Shown here one piece after another: positions 33,261-42,157 of a stretch of DNA of 57,536 nucleotides (positions are counted from its first letter, which is position 1; each line of letters opens with the position of its first letter). A program made the position numbers and the translations under genes. Location of the stretch: positions 1 through 57,536 of the forward strand of contig JACRIN010000031.1 in the NCBI GenBank assembly GCA_016220085.1, read 5' to 3'. A model generated the notes under the pieces. That model saw only the letters and a program-made list of their open reading frames with translations. It did no database searches and was not told where the DNA came from. This DNA comes from Planctomycetota bacterium. GTDB taxonomy: Bacteria > Planctomycetota > UBA1135 > GCA-002686595.

Positions 33261-33288
33261 TGGACGGAACTTCGCTCTCGCGGGTTCC
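33261..33288 (-). promoter_or_regulatory. ECF-type promoter (GGAACC-N16-CGTCCA) before a surface-protein gene
   Basis: On the minus strand GGAACC occupies 33288-33283, a 16-base spacer follows, and CGTCCA occupies 33266-33261. Both hexamers and the spacing are identical to the promoter of the ECF sigma operon at 1833-1860. A transcript starting near 33254 would have a leader of about 99 bases before the ATG at 33155. The site lies outside coding sequence, in the 169-base gap behind the metallopeptidase gene stop. Confidence 0.62.
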
Positions 33289-33324
33289 CTGGACCCGCCG
33301 CCGAGCCGCCGAGGACGGGCGGGG

Positions 33325-36300
33325 CTACCAGAGGAAGTAGTCGCGAGCGAGCCAGAGCGCCGGCCGCCGGGGGGCTTTGTCGAGCAGGCTCTCGAACGTC
33401 TCCGCGTCGTTGGCCTCCAGCGCCGCCTTCAGCTCGGCCGCGAGTTCGCGCGCGAAACGGCCGGAAAGCGATTCCACCTTCGCGACGAGCTCGAGTCGCA
33501 GCGCGGGATCGGAGGCCTTCTTGAACTTCTTCCGGTAGCTCTCGACCGACCCGGGCAGACTCGCCCAGCCCTTCACCGTCTTCGAATCGAGCACGCCCTT
33601 GAGCTCGGCCTGCGCCTTCTTGTCGAGCGTCCGACCGAGCGCCGCGTTCCACTCGACGAGCACGGCGAACGCGGGCTCGACCTCGTCGCGTTGGAACGCC
33701 GCGGCGGTGATCGTCGCGGCGTCGAACGCCGATGTCACCTGCGCGAGCCGGCTGTGCGCCTCGGCGATCTCGGGCGAGCCCGCGGCGTCGAAACCCTCGG
33801 CGGTGCGCAGGATCGGGAGCGCGTCGACGAAGCGCGCGTCGTGCAACGCGTCGGCGAGCGCGTCGAAGCGCGTGAGCCACTCGAGGAACTCCTTCATCTT
33901 GCGGCGCTCGACGAGCTCCGCGAGCGGCGTGTCGAGGAACGAAGCGAGCCCGGGCCGGTACGGCTCCGCCACCGCGTAACCCGGATCGCCTTCCCACACG
34001 ACCGTTTGGTCGATGTCGAGCAACAGGAGCCGCGGCAGGTTGAAGCGGGACGTGAAGAAGAGCTCGTTGGTCTCGCCGATGCCGAACGTGCTCTTCGGCC
34101 GCAGGTCGACGCCGACCGAGCCGGGGAACGGGTGCTTCGCGAGGTACGCGTCGAGCTTCTCCTCGTCGTTCGGCGACGCGATCGCGACGATGCGCAGACC
34201 GACGTCCTTGGTCGCCGCCTCGAGGTCGCGCAACCAAGCGTCGATCGGGATGATCTCGTTCTGGTCGAGCGACCAGAGCACCAGGAGCTGCAGCACCGGC
34301 CCCGCTTCCGCCCAGTCCTTACGTTCGGGCCCGACCCAACGCGCGACGTGCGGGAACGGCGGCACCATGCCGAGGAAGCTGCCGTTGATCGCCTTGCCGG
34401 ACTTCTCGAGCTCGGCCATCCGGACGTCGCGCTCGATCGCCGACGCCGGATCGCGCGGATCGCGCGCGAGGAAGCGCACGTTGCGATAGCGCGTCTCGCC
34501 CGGCCCGACGACCAGGCCGAAGCTCCCGCGCAGCACGTCGATCGAGGGGAACTCCTGCGTCGACAGGAACTCGCCGTCGAACCACGTGTCGACGCGCGTG
34601 CCGGAGACGTCGACGCGCAGCTTGAACCAGCGCGTCGTCGACGTCTCGCCCTCCGCGAGCGCGGTCGCGACCGGTGTGTGCCGCCACGTCTTGAACGTGC
34701 CGGCGCCGTACGAGGTCGCGAGGTCGATGAAGCCCGTGTCCGCGACGCCTTCCTGCTTCTTCTCGCCGCCGGGGAACAGGATCAGCGCGTGGAAGCTCGA
34801 CGTGCCTTTGCGGCCGAACACCAGCCCGCAGAAGTTGATCTTGCCGCGCTCGGCTTGCACCTCGGCTTCCATCGAGAAGTCGCCGCTGGAGACGCGGTCG
34901 AGCGTCAGGATCTGGAAGTCGTACTTGTCCGGCTGGTAGTCGCCGAACTTGCCGATCAAGTGGAGGCCGTCGGCGCGGAAACCGGTGTCGCCGACCGCGC
35001 TCCAACCGGTCAGGTCCTGCTCGTTGTACGCGAGCTCCCAGAGCTGCAGCGTCCGCTTCGACGTCTCGAGCGCGCGCCGGTACGCGTCGAAGAGCTCGGG
35101 GATCTCGTGCTGCGTGCCGAGCCGCCACGCGACGTCCATCACCATCATCGGCAGCTTCTCGGCTTCGTAACGCGCGACCAGGTTCTTCGCGGCGGCGGTG
35201 AGCTCCTTGTGCACGCGCTCGAGGCTCGCGCGCTTCGGATCCCATTTGTCGAGCAAGCGATCGGCCTCCGCGAGCGCCTTCGCGTCCGGCTTCGGCGCGG
35301 ATTCGATCACTTGCAGCGCGCGCAGCACGAGCTTGGTCGCGCGGTCGGTGTTCTTGCGCTCGGCGAGGAACGTCGCGAACTCCTGGAGCAACGCGACGTC
35401 GTCCGGAGTCGCGACCACGGCCTTCTCGAAGTGCTCTTGCGCGATCGTCGCGTCCTTTTCGAGCAACGCTGCGCGCGCCCAATCGAGGTAGGGGCGTTGG
35501 ATCTCGAGCTTCCCGGTGCGCTCCTCGGTGAGCGCGACGAGCCAGTCCTTCCAGACCTCGTTGAGCTCGTCGACGGTCTTCGGCAGCGACACGTTCTTCG
35601 AGCCGTCGGGCCGCTTGAAGCCCTTGATCGGCGGCTTCGGATTCGCGAGCACGACCTCCTCGAAAGTAGAGATCGCCGTCTTGCCCATCTTGCCGCCGGA
35701 CGCGTTGATGAACTCGCGGAACGCCGACCGGTAGACGTAACGGCCGTCGATCGGATCCTGGTAGTTGTAGAGGAAGTAGACGACGCCCCACGTCGGCGCG
35801 TACCACGGCGGACCCCAGCCGTACTCGTCCTCGAGCACGATGCGGAAGCTCGGCGCGGTCTTCGGCTCGACGTCGGGCTTCGCGGGATCGATGCCGTCGC
35901 TCGCGCTCGTCATCCAACCGTTCTTCATCCGGTCGACCAGCGGGAACAGGCGATGGTCGGCGGGCTCGTTCATCAACACGGTGCCGTTCTGCAGGATCCG
36001 GCAACCCTCGAAGAACGACGCGAGGCCTTCGTTCAACCAACCGGCGGAGTTCGTCGCGAGCGAGACGAACTGGTGCGCCGCTTCGTGGAAGAGCGTCCCG
36101 ATCATGTCTTGGAAGCCGCCGGCGCCGATGTAGGTCTCGACCGAGCCGCCGGTGAACTGACCGGCGCTCCAATCGACCGGCGGGCCGCTTCCGAGCTTCA
36201 GGTACTCGTCGCGGTTCCTGAAGATCACGAGGTCGATGCGCGAGACGGAGCGCTTGTCCTCCGGCGTGCCGAACTGGAAGAAGACGCGATAGAACGCGTT

Positions 36301-36999
36301 CATCTGCTCCATCGCCTCGGCGGCGCGGACCATGCACTCGTACCCGGCGTCGGTCCGGGTCGTGTAGTTGTCGCGCACGAGCTCGGAGCGGGTCTCCCAC
36401 GTCGCGTGTTGCTCGTCGTGCTCGCGGATCCACTCCTTCGAGACGTCGGCGAGCAGGTCCTTGGGCTTCGCGTCCGCGGCAAGGCTCGGATCGGGCGCGG
36501 CGGCGAGCCGTTCGATCGCCGCGCGGCTCGTTTCGAGCTCGGGATCGAGCGCGAGCATCGCCTTGTGCACGCGAATCGCGGAATGGGGACGTTTGTCCTT
36601 CTCGTACTGCTGCGCGATCGGCGCGAGTTTCGCGATGAAGACCTTCGAGAGGTCGAGCAGCTCGGGCGCGATCGGATCGAGGCCGACCAGCTTCCCGCGC
36701 ACCGCGTCTTGCTCGCTCTTCGGCGCCTTCTGGGCGACCAGGAGCTTGTGCTCGCGGTGCAGCGAGAACACCTGCTCGTCGCGATCGCCGTTCGCCTCGG
36801 CGAGTCGCGCGCGCAGATCCCACGCCTTGACCGAGCGCGGATCGCGTTCGAGCGCGCGGTCGAGCCAATGACGCGCGCCTTCGAGGTCTTTCTGGCCGAG
36901 CGACGTTTCCGCGTTGCGCAACGCGGCGGCGAAGCCCGAAGTTCCCTCGGCCGGCGAGAGCGCGAGGAGCAACGGCACGAGGAGCCAAGCGATCTTCAT
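33325..36999 (-). CDS. secreted multidomain protein: TPR, HExxH metallopeptidase, jelly-roll and thioredoxin-like domains (1224 aa)
   Basis: A signal peptide covers residues 1-20. TPR-like repeats occupy about 25-190. A gluzincin-type peptidase domain follows with H305-E-A-A-H309 and E324 in WLNEGLASFF, the standard zinc ligands and catalytic Glu, so protease activity is plausible. A helical region (about 520-690) leads to a DUF1080/laminin-G-like jelly roll (about 695-860: DLTGWSAVGDTGF, GLVFGRKGTSSF, WFKLRVDVSG). A TlpA-like thioredoxin fold is at about 930-1050 (LQLLVLWSLDQNE, RIVAIASPNDEEK, LPRLLLLDIDQTVVWEGD). The redox CxxC is absent there, so it is not an oxidoreductase. About 170 helical residues end the protein. 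Probably periplasmic or cell-surface. Confidence 0.84.
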   Translation of the reverse strand: MKIAWLLVPLLLALSPAEGTSGFAAALRNAETSLGQKDLEGARHWLDRALERDPRSVKAWDLRARLAEANGDRDEQVFSLHREHKLLVAQKAPKSEQDAVRGKLVGLDPIAPELLDLSKVFIAKLAPIAQQYEKDKRPHSAIRVHKAMLALDPELETSRAAIERLAAAPDPSLAADAKPKDLLADVSKEWIREHDEQHATWETRSELVRDNYTTRTDAGYECMVRAAEAMEQMNAFYRVFFQFGTPEDKRSVSRIDLVIFRNRDEYLKLGSGPPVDWSAGQFTGGSVETYIGAGGFQDMIGTLFHEAAHQFVSLATNSAGWLNEGLASFFEGCRILQNGTVLMNEPADHRLFPLVDRMKNGWMTSASDGIDPAKPDVEPKTAPSFRIVLEDEYGWGPPWYAPTWGVVYFLYNYQDPIDGRYVYRSAFREFINASGGKMGKTAISTFEEVVLANPKPPIKGFKRPDGSKNVSLPKTVDELNEVWKDWLVALTEERTGKLEIQRPYLDWARAALLEKDATIAQEHFEKAVVATPDDVALLQEFATFLAERKNTDRATKLVLRALQVIESAPKPDAKALAEADRLLDKWDPKRASLERVHKELTAAAKNLVARYEAEKLPMMVMDVAWRLGTQHEIPELFDAYRRALETSKRTLQLWELAYNEQDLTGWSAVGDTGFRADGLHLIGKFGDYQPDKYDFQILTLDRVSSGDFSMEAEVQAERGKINFCGLVFGRKGTSSFHALILFPGGEKKQEGVADTGFIDLATSYGAGTFKTWRHTPVATALAEGETSTTRWFKLRVDVSGTRVDTWFDGEFLSTQEFPSIDVLRGSFGLVVGPGETRYRNVRFLARDPRDPASAIERDVRMAELEKSGKAINGSFLGMVPPFPHVARWVGPERKDWAEAGPVLQLLVLWSLDQNEIIPIDAWLRDLEAATKDVGLRIVAIASPNDEEKLDAYLAKHPFPGSVGVDLRPKSTFGIGETNELFFTSRFNLPRLLLLDIDQTVVWEGDPGYAVAEPYRPGLASFLDTPLAELVERRKMKEFLEWLTRFDALADALHDARFVDALPILRTAEGFDAAGSPEIAEAHSRLAQVTSAFDAATITAAAFQRDEVEPAFAVLVEWNAALGRTLDKKAQAELKGVLDSKTVKGWASLPGSVESYRKKFKKASDPALRLELVAKVESLSGRFARELAAELKAALEANDAETFESLLDKAPRRPALWLARDYFLW

Positions 37000-37075
37000 G
37001 GTGGGGGAGGCGCGCCAGGATACCGGGCGCTCCCCCGCCTTCACGCGCTCCGCACGCGGTTCGAACACGAGCGGC

Positions 37076-37576
37076 TCAGGCGAACGACGAGCGCGTCGGA
37101 TCCTGCTCGTCGAACTCCAGCGCCAGCGAGCCGCCCGGCTCGACCGCGAGCCAGCGGACGTTGAGCTCGGCGAGGCACGTGCGGATCCGCGCGAGGTCGG
37201 CCTCGGAGATCGAGCGCTGGGTCTTCCAACCGTGCATCTCGGCGCGCAGCGCGAGCTCCTCGATCACGCCGTCGGAATCGAGCGGCGCTTGGCCCCAACT
37301 GTCGCGCCAGATCGCGGCGACCGCGAACTCGGTCCACGCGGCTTCCTCCGGCAAGAGCTTGGTCGCACCGGGCTCGACGAACGCGGTCAGGTTCCAACCG
37401 CTCGCGACGAGCCCCCAGAAACCGCGGCGCAGCCCGAGCGTCGTCTCGAGCGCCCAGTGGACGAAGTCGTGGCTGACGATCGCCGTTTGGACGCGCGACC
37501 ACGTCTGCGTGCCGTTCGCGCGCTCGCAGGCGACGACGTGGCGACCGTCGGCCGCCTTCTTGAACTCGATGCGCAT
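37076..37576 (-). CDS. conserved-looking hypothetical protein (166 aa)
   Basis: It starts MRIEFKKAADGRHVVACERANGTQTW and contains VSHDFVHWALETTLGLRRGFWGLVASGW, a His-Asp...His pattern within a helix that I have seen in uncharacterised proteins of GC-rich bacteria. It is followed by acidic helices and a beta-rich end. No signal peptide, so cytoplasmic. ATG 37576 is the start. It lies between two leftward genes with short gaps. No function can be given. Confidence 0.72.
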   Translation of the reverse strand: MRIEFKKAADGRHVVACERANGTQTWSRVQTAIVSHDFVHWALETTLGLRRGFWGLVASGWNLTAFVEPGATKLLPEEAAWTEFAVAAIWRDSWGQAPLDSDGVIEELALRAEMHGWKTQRSISEADLARIRTCLAELNVRWLAVEPGGSLALEFDEQDPTRSSFA

Positions 37577-37609
37577 GGTCCGCTGGCCTCCAGCTCGCAG
37601 ATCATGCGC

Positions 37610-38701
37610 TCAGTGCGATGGAATCGTCCAGTCCGCAACGTTGCAGAGAGGCTGCGAGAGCAGTTCGAGTCTCGCCGACTCGCGCGTGGTCCGGAATTGC
37701 ACCAGCGCCGCGTCCAGGCGGACGTCGGCGAGCTCCGCGACGCTCGCCGGCCAGCCCTCGCACTGATCGCGATACGCCATCACGCGTAGGACGACGCGCG
37801 CCAACGCCGCGCGCTCGCCGGACTCGCGTTGGACCTTCTCGAAGATGCCGAGCCACCGATCCGGCGTTTCCGAGCTCGTTCGAGGCGCCGCGCCCGACGC
37901 CAGCGCTTCGTGCTCGCGGATCGAAGCGGTCAAGGTCTCGAGCGTGTCGGCTCGTTGCCACCAGTCGAACGGCGTCGCACCGACTTCGGACGCGAGCGGA
38001 GCCGAGTACTGCGCGCAGAGCTCGGCTTCGACCCTGCCGATCTCGCTCCACGGGACCGGCACTTCGTTCCTGCGCAGCCGTTCGTCGAGCCGCGCGAGGT
38101 ACGCGCGGGCTCGCGCGTCCGACCGACCGAGCCGCTCGCGCAGCGCGTAGAGCGCGATCGAATCGAACGAGGCGCGCAACATGATCCCGATGTTCGACGA
38201 CCGACAACGCAGGCGGTTCAGATCGAGCGCGAGCGCGAGCCAACGCGCGGCCGACGCGTCGTCGGGAGCCAACACCGCGCGCGCGGCGAGCACGTTCGCC
38301 CAGACGAGGCCCACACGCAGCCCCGGGATCGGCAGCAGTCCGCGGCCGCGCGCGACGACCGCGAGCGCAGCGTCCGATTCGAGCAGCGTCGTCATGCGCG
38401 CGATGACCGACTCGACGTCGTCGAGCGCGACCTCGAGCTCCGCGCGCGCCTCGCCCGTCCAGCGGTACGGCGCGAAGACGCCGAAGTCGAGGTTGGGCAC
38501 GCGACGTTCGAGCTCGCGATCGAGCACGACGAGCTCGCGCGCGAGCTCGCTCTCCACGCGCGGCGGCGCCGACGGCGTCCAACGCTCGACGCAACGCTCG
38601 AACTCCGCTTCCGCGAAGTTCTCGCGCACCGCAGCGGCCACGATCGTCCCTGCCAGCGCGAACGCGGCGACGCCGAGCCCGAAACGCACCCCCGAACGCA
38701 T
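37610..38701 (-). CDS. membrane-anchored hypothetical protein (363 aa)
   Basis: One N-terminal hydrophobic helix (about residues 5-25, FGLGVAAFALAGTIVAAAV) anchors a mostly alpha-helical domain rich in Arg, Leu and Ala. The helices resemble the DUF-type 'planctomycete secretion-associated' hypotheticals that keep a late segment like YRDQCEGWPASVAEL (about 313-327), reminiscent of the 'YHxxhGxyPxsLaeL' motif of type II secretion pseudopilin-like proteins. I cannot assign a function. ATG 38701 is the start, and the gene is followed at 33 bases by the next leftward gene. Confidence 0.72.
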   Translation of the reverse strand: MRSGVRFGLGVAAFALAGTIVAAAVRENFAEAEFERCVERWTPSAPPRVESELARELVVLDRELERRVPNLDFGVFAPYRWTGEARAELEVALDDVESVIARMTTLLESDAALAVVARGRGLLPIPGLRVGLVWANVLAARAVLAPDDASAARWLALALDLNRLRCRSSNIGIMLRASFDSIALYALRERLGRSDARARAYLARLDERLRRNEVPVPWSEIGRVEAELCAQYSAPLASEVGATPFDWWQRADTLETLTASIREHEALASGAAPRTSSETPDRWLGIFEKVQRESGERAALARVVLRVMAYRDQCEGWPASVAELADVRLDAALVQFRTTRESARLELLSQPLCNVADWTIPSH

Positions 38702-38746
38702 ACCCCGGGTGCCTGATCGGTCGCCGCGAAGCCCGATCTTGAAGCC

Positions 38747-40345
38747 TCAGGGCAAGGCGAGCGTGATTTCGAGCGCGTTGGTCAGCGCGTGGCCCGCGGG
38801 CGCGTGGTCCGACGTCGACAGCGCCTGGAAACCGAAGCTCACGCCCGCGAGCGCCGGATCCGACGGCAGCGCAAGCATCAACGTGCCCGGTTGCGTCGCG
38901 CCGAGCGAGCACGCGCCGACGGCGAACGAGCCGCGCGGTTCGAGGCGCAAGCCGCCGAAGGGAGTGACGAGCTCGCGCGCGATCAACCCGCCGCGCGCGG
39001 CCCAGAGCGTGCCGGTTCCGCCGTCCTGGCCCCAGAGTCGGCAGGTCGCGACGCCGCCGAGCGCGCCGTCGGTCGCGAGCTCGAGCGGAGCGAACTCGTA
39101 CGCGCCGAGGTCGAGCCGCGGATGCGTGTCGAGGTCGCCGTCGAGCGCGCGCTCGCGGCCGTCGAGGTCGTGCATCGGCGGTCGCGCGGCGCCTTCGAGC
39201 CGTTCGCCCGCGTCGACGCACGGGCCCGCGAAGCCGAGCCGCCAATCGCCGGTCGCCGCGTCGACGAAACGCGGGTCGAGCGAGAACGAATCGCCGCCGC
39301 CGGGCCAGTCCGCGATGTCGCACTTGCGCGTCAGCGCGGCCTTCGCGCCGAACGTCTGCGCGTGCTGGTAGACGACGTCGGGCGTGTTGTCCCAGACGAC
39401 GTCGTGCGCGAGGTCGAGCTTCGCGACGAAGCCTTGGATCGCGAACGTCTCACTGAACGGATTCGCGGCGTTGTGGATGCGGTTCGCGACCACCGTGCTG
39501 TTCGCGATCGTCGGGTACGAGTACGCGCAGTACACCGCCGCGGCGTTCTCCAGCGCGTGGTTGTCGGCGATCAGGCAACCGACGATGCGCACGTTCGCCT
39601 GGCGATAGAGGAAGATCGCGCCGCCGACCGCCGCGAGGTTCCTGCGCAGGATGCAGTTCACGAGCTCGACGCCCGCGCAGCCTTCGACCGAGAGCGCGCC
39701 GCCGCCGTCGGGGTGCGCGCCCGCGCCGCCGACCGCCTTCGAGAACTCGAGGACGCAGTGCTCGAGACGCGACGGCGCGTTGTGAGCGAGCTTCTCCTCG
39801 AAGCGCAGGCCGTTCCAACAGCCGGTGCGCGACGCGTCGAGCGCGAAGAGCTCGGGTTGGTCGCTCGTGAACGTGATCGGCCGCTCCGCTCGGCCGCGCG
39901 CGTCGAGCGTGCCGCGCACCGCGAGCCTGTAGTAGTCCTGGAACTCGACGCGCGTGCCCGGCGCGATCGTCAGCGTCACGCCGTCCTCGACGACGACGTC
40001 GTCGAGCACCTGAACGAGGTCCGCGTCCCAGGTCTGATCGCTCGCGAGCGAGCCCGCGACCTGCAGCAGCGCGACGCGCGCGCCGGGCGGGCGCGGCGGC
40101 GTCGGCGCGCCGGATGCGCCGGACGGCGCGTGCCTCCTCGCATCCGTCGTCGCGCCCGTTGCAACGCTCGCCGCAATGCTCGCCGCCGCGCCCGCCCCGG
40201 CGACGAACGTGCGGCATCCGTAGCGCGCCGCCGCGGCGTTCGCGGGACGGAAATCGCCGAGTTCGGGCGCGCGGAGCTTTGGATCGAAGCCGACTACGTT
40301 GTGGTGGGGCGCCGCACCGGCGCCGAGCCAGGGGCTCGGCTTCGC
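38747..40345 (-). pseudogene. right-handed beta-helix protein, downstream part after an in-frame TGA
   Basis: This frame runs on from the upstream half after a single TGA (40348-40346) with no shift. Its first 45 codons end a first beta-helix domain: FDPKLRAPELGDFRPA followed by RYGCRTF is the usual 'DP.l..Pe.GDFRl...spA..G' close. A Pro/Ala-rich linker leads to a second helix beginning VAGSLASDQTWDADLVQ and GVTLTIAPGTRVEF, with Asn/Cys ladder turns (LVNCILRRNLA, IVGCLIADNHA). It ends in a 100-residue beta sandwich (SFGFQALSTSDHAPAG). If the TGA is a true stop, only an internal GTG at 40009 could start it, and I see no Shine-Dalgarno there. A secreted pectate-lyase-like or surface protein is likely. 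Confidence 0.75.
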
Positions 40346-41038
40346 TCAGCCATAGTCGCACAGGCCGTGGAAGTGCCTGCGCATGTCGGCGTTGGCCGAC
40401 GGGTCGGAGTGGAAGCTCCAGTTGTCGAAGAAGTCGTGGTGGCCGTCTTGGACGCTGTGCGAGAAGCTCGCGCCGGTCGGTAGCCAGCGATTCTGCTCGC
40501 CGGTCAGGTACATGAAGTCGGGCCCGGTGTCGATCGCGTCGACGGCGAGGTTGCGTTCGAGCGTGATCCCCACGCCGCACGCGAAGAGCCGCACCGCGTA
40601 GTCGTGCGGCTCCCAGAACGTGACGTAGCGCACGAGCCCCCTCGGCCGCAGATCGACGAACGCATCGTGGTAGCCGCGATAGACGACGCTGCCGTGCACG
40701 ACGACGCAGTCCTCGAGCTCCAAGCGATTCGCGCAATACGCGATGCAGAGCGAGCCGCCTTCGAGGTCGAGGATCGCGCCGTTGCCGACGATGCGAACGT
40801 CTTCGCCGCGGCCTCGGAACGTGCCCGACAAGCGATCGAACGTCGCGCCGATCCAGAGCCCGCCGGTGTAGCGCGCGCCGGGCGTGAGCTCGACCCAACG
40901 ATCGAAGCCGTGCGCCGGGCCCGCGGCTTCGAGCGCGGCCTGAAGCGTTTCCGTCCGCGCCTCACTCGCACCGAGCGTCAACGCGCCGAGCAGCAGCAGC
41001 AGTCGCAGGCAGGTGCGTCGCAAGGGGCGCGCGATCAT
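40346..41038 (-). CDS. right-handed beta-helix protein, upstream part ending at TGA (230 aa)
   Basis: A signal peptide (residues 1-24, LLLLLGALTLGASEAR) is followed by a parallel beta-helix: residues 25-60 GFDRWVELTPGARYTGG, then repeats such as EDVRIVGNGAILDLEGG and NRLELEDCVVVHGSVVYRGYH. A block DAIDTGPDFMYLTGEQNRWLPTGASF with HHDFFDNWSFHSDP follows. The frame stops at TGA 40348-40346 right after HGLCDYG, but the same frame carries on with beta-helix-like sequence. The piece therefore looks like the N-terminal third of a longer gene of about 764 codons. ATG 41038 is preceded by GGAG at 13 bases. Whether the short product is functional is not clear. Confidence 0.78.
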   Translation of the reverse strand: MIARPLRRTCLRLLLLLGALTLGASEARTETLQAALEAAGPAHGFDRWVELTPGARYTGGLWIGATFDRLSGTFRGRGEDVRIVGNGAILDLEGGSLCIAYCANRLELEDCVVVHGSVVYRGYHDAFVDLRPRGLVRYVTFWEPHDYAVRLFACGVGITLERNLAVDAIDTGPDFMYLTGEQNRWLPTGASFSHSVQDGHHDFFDNWSFHSDPSANADMRRHFHGLCDYG

Positions 41039-41269
41039 CGATCGGCCGATCTCCTGCACACGCTATGCGGCCTCGCGCGAGCCCGAAAGCGGTCCGAAGT
41101 GGGCAGGCGCGCCATACGAACCGGGCGCGAGCTCGCGGCGAGCTCTCGGATGCCGCGAAGAGCTCGGTCCGTCGCGCCCACCGAGAAAGCGCTCTTTGCG
41201 CCGGCCTCGGCGTCGATCGAACGACCGCGAGCCCGAACGGGGCCGCTCCCTCGACTCCTCCGCGCGAAT

Positions 41270-41917
41270 TCAGAAGCCGCGCGAGCACGCGCGCGGCGAC
41301 GAGACGCGACAGCCGTCGCAGCCTGCGCACAGATCCTCGTGACTCGACGGCACCAACGAGGGGACGATTTGCTTCGCGCGCTCGCGCAGCCGCACGAGGA
41401 ACGCGTGCGGAGCCTCGGGATTGGGCCCGAGCGCGTCGAGCTCGATCTGCGCGTACGTGCGCAAGATCTCGTCGTCGACAGCCTGATCGAGCACTTCGCA
41501 CGCGCGCGGCAGGATCACTTCGTCCTCCAGCAGCGCGTGGTGCCGTTGGAACTCGACGTACGCGCGCGCCGCGGCCAGGAAGCGTCCGCGTTCCCACGCC
41601 TCGGTGCCCCGCGCGCTCGCGAAGCCGACACGGAGCGCGACGAGCCGGCAGCGCTCTTCGGCGTGCAGCCACATCAGCTCCTTCAACACGGCTCGCGAGA
41701 TCTCCGGCGCGGCGGCGATCATCCTCGGGAAGAGCCCGAGCTCTTCCTTGTTCTGGTGCACGCCGTCCGCGAAGCGCTCGAACCAGCCGAGCACCTCACC
41801 CGAGATCTCCATGTTCGGCCCGCTGTCGCGCGACGCGCAGTCGAGCACGGACTCGAAGCAATCGAGCACGCCGCGGAGCACGCGGTGCTCTTCTCGGATG
41901 ATCTCGATCGAGCGCAT
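41270..41917 (-). CDS. hemerythrin-like (HHE) iron-binding protein (215 aa)
   Basis: Ligand positions of the HHE four-helix fold are visible: H11 in REEHRVLRG, H54-QNKE58 in GVHQNKEELGLFP, H85-A-E-E in WLHAEERC and HHALLEDEVILPRA near residue 125. Such proteins bind oxygen or nitric oxide, or protect iron-sulfur clusters. An unusual C-terminal extension contains DLCAGCDGC (CxxCxxC), which might bind another metal. ATG 41917 gives MRSIEIIREEH, the normal family start. The 240-base region upstream, to the kinase stop, has no feature I can support. Confidence 0.85.
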   Translation of the reverse strand: MRSIEIIREEHRVLRGVLDCFESVLDCASRDSGPNMEISGEVLGWFERFADGVHQNKEELGLFPRMIAAAPEISRAVLKELMWLHAEERCRLVALRVGFASARGTEAWERGRFLAAARAYVEFQRHHALLEDEVILPRACEVLDQAVDDEILRTYAQIELDALGPNPEAPHAFLVRLRERAKQIVPSLVPSSHEDLCAGCDGCRVSSPRACSRGF

Positions 41918-42157
41918 CGGCACTTTCTTCGCGCGCGTCGCGAGACGGAGTTCGTCGGGCGTCCGCGCTGCTCTGGTCGGGATCGTCGCGGGCTCGCGTG
42001 CGACTTGAACGCATCGCGCCGATCGCCCCAATCGTGCCAGCCGCCTGGCGCGCGCTCGGCACGGGGAGAGCCTCGCTCCTCCGACTGGCCGCGCGCAATC
42101 CTGGCCGTCCGCACCGGTGCGCAGGTCGCGTACGCGGTGCGAACTCTCGCGCGGACG

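Noticed and set aside
40322..40348. Selenocysteine at the in-frame TGA with a true SECIS
   Set aside because: Although a hairpin follows, its loop lacks the expected early G and the protein family is not known for Sec. Kept only as a point to test, not as a call.
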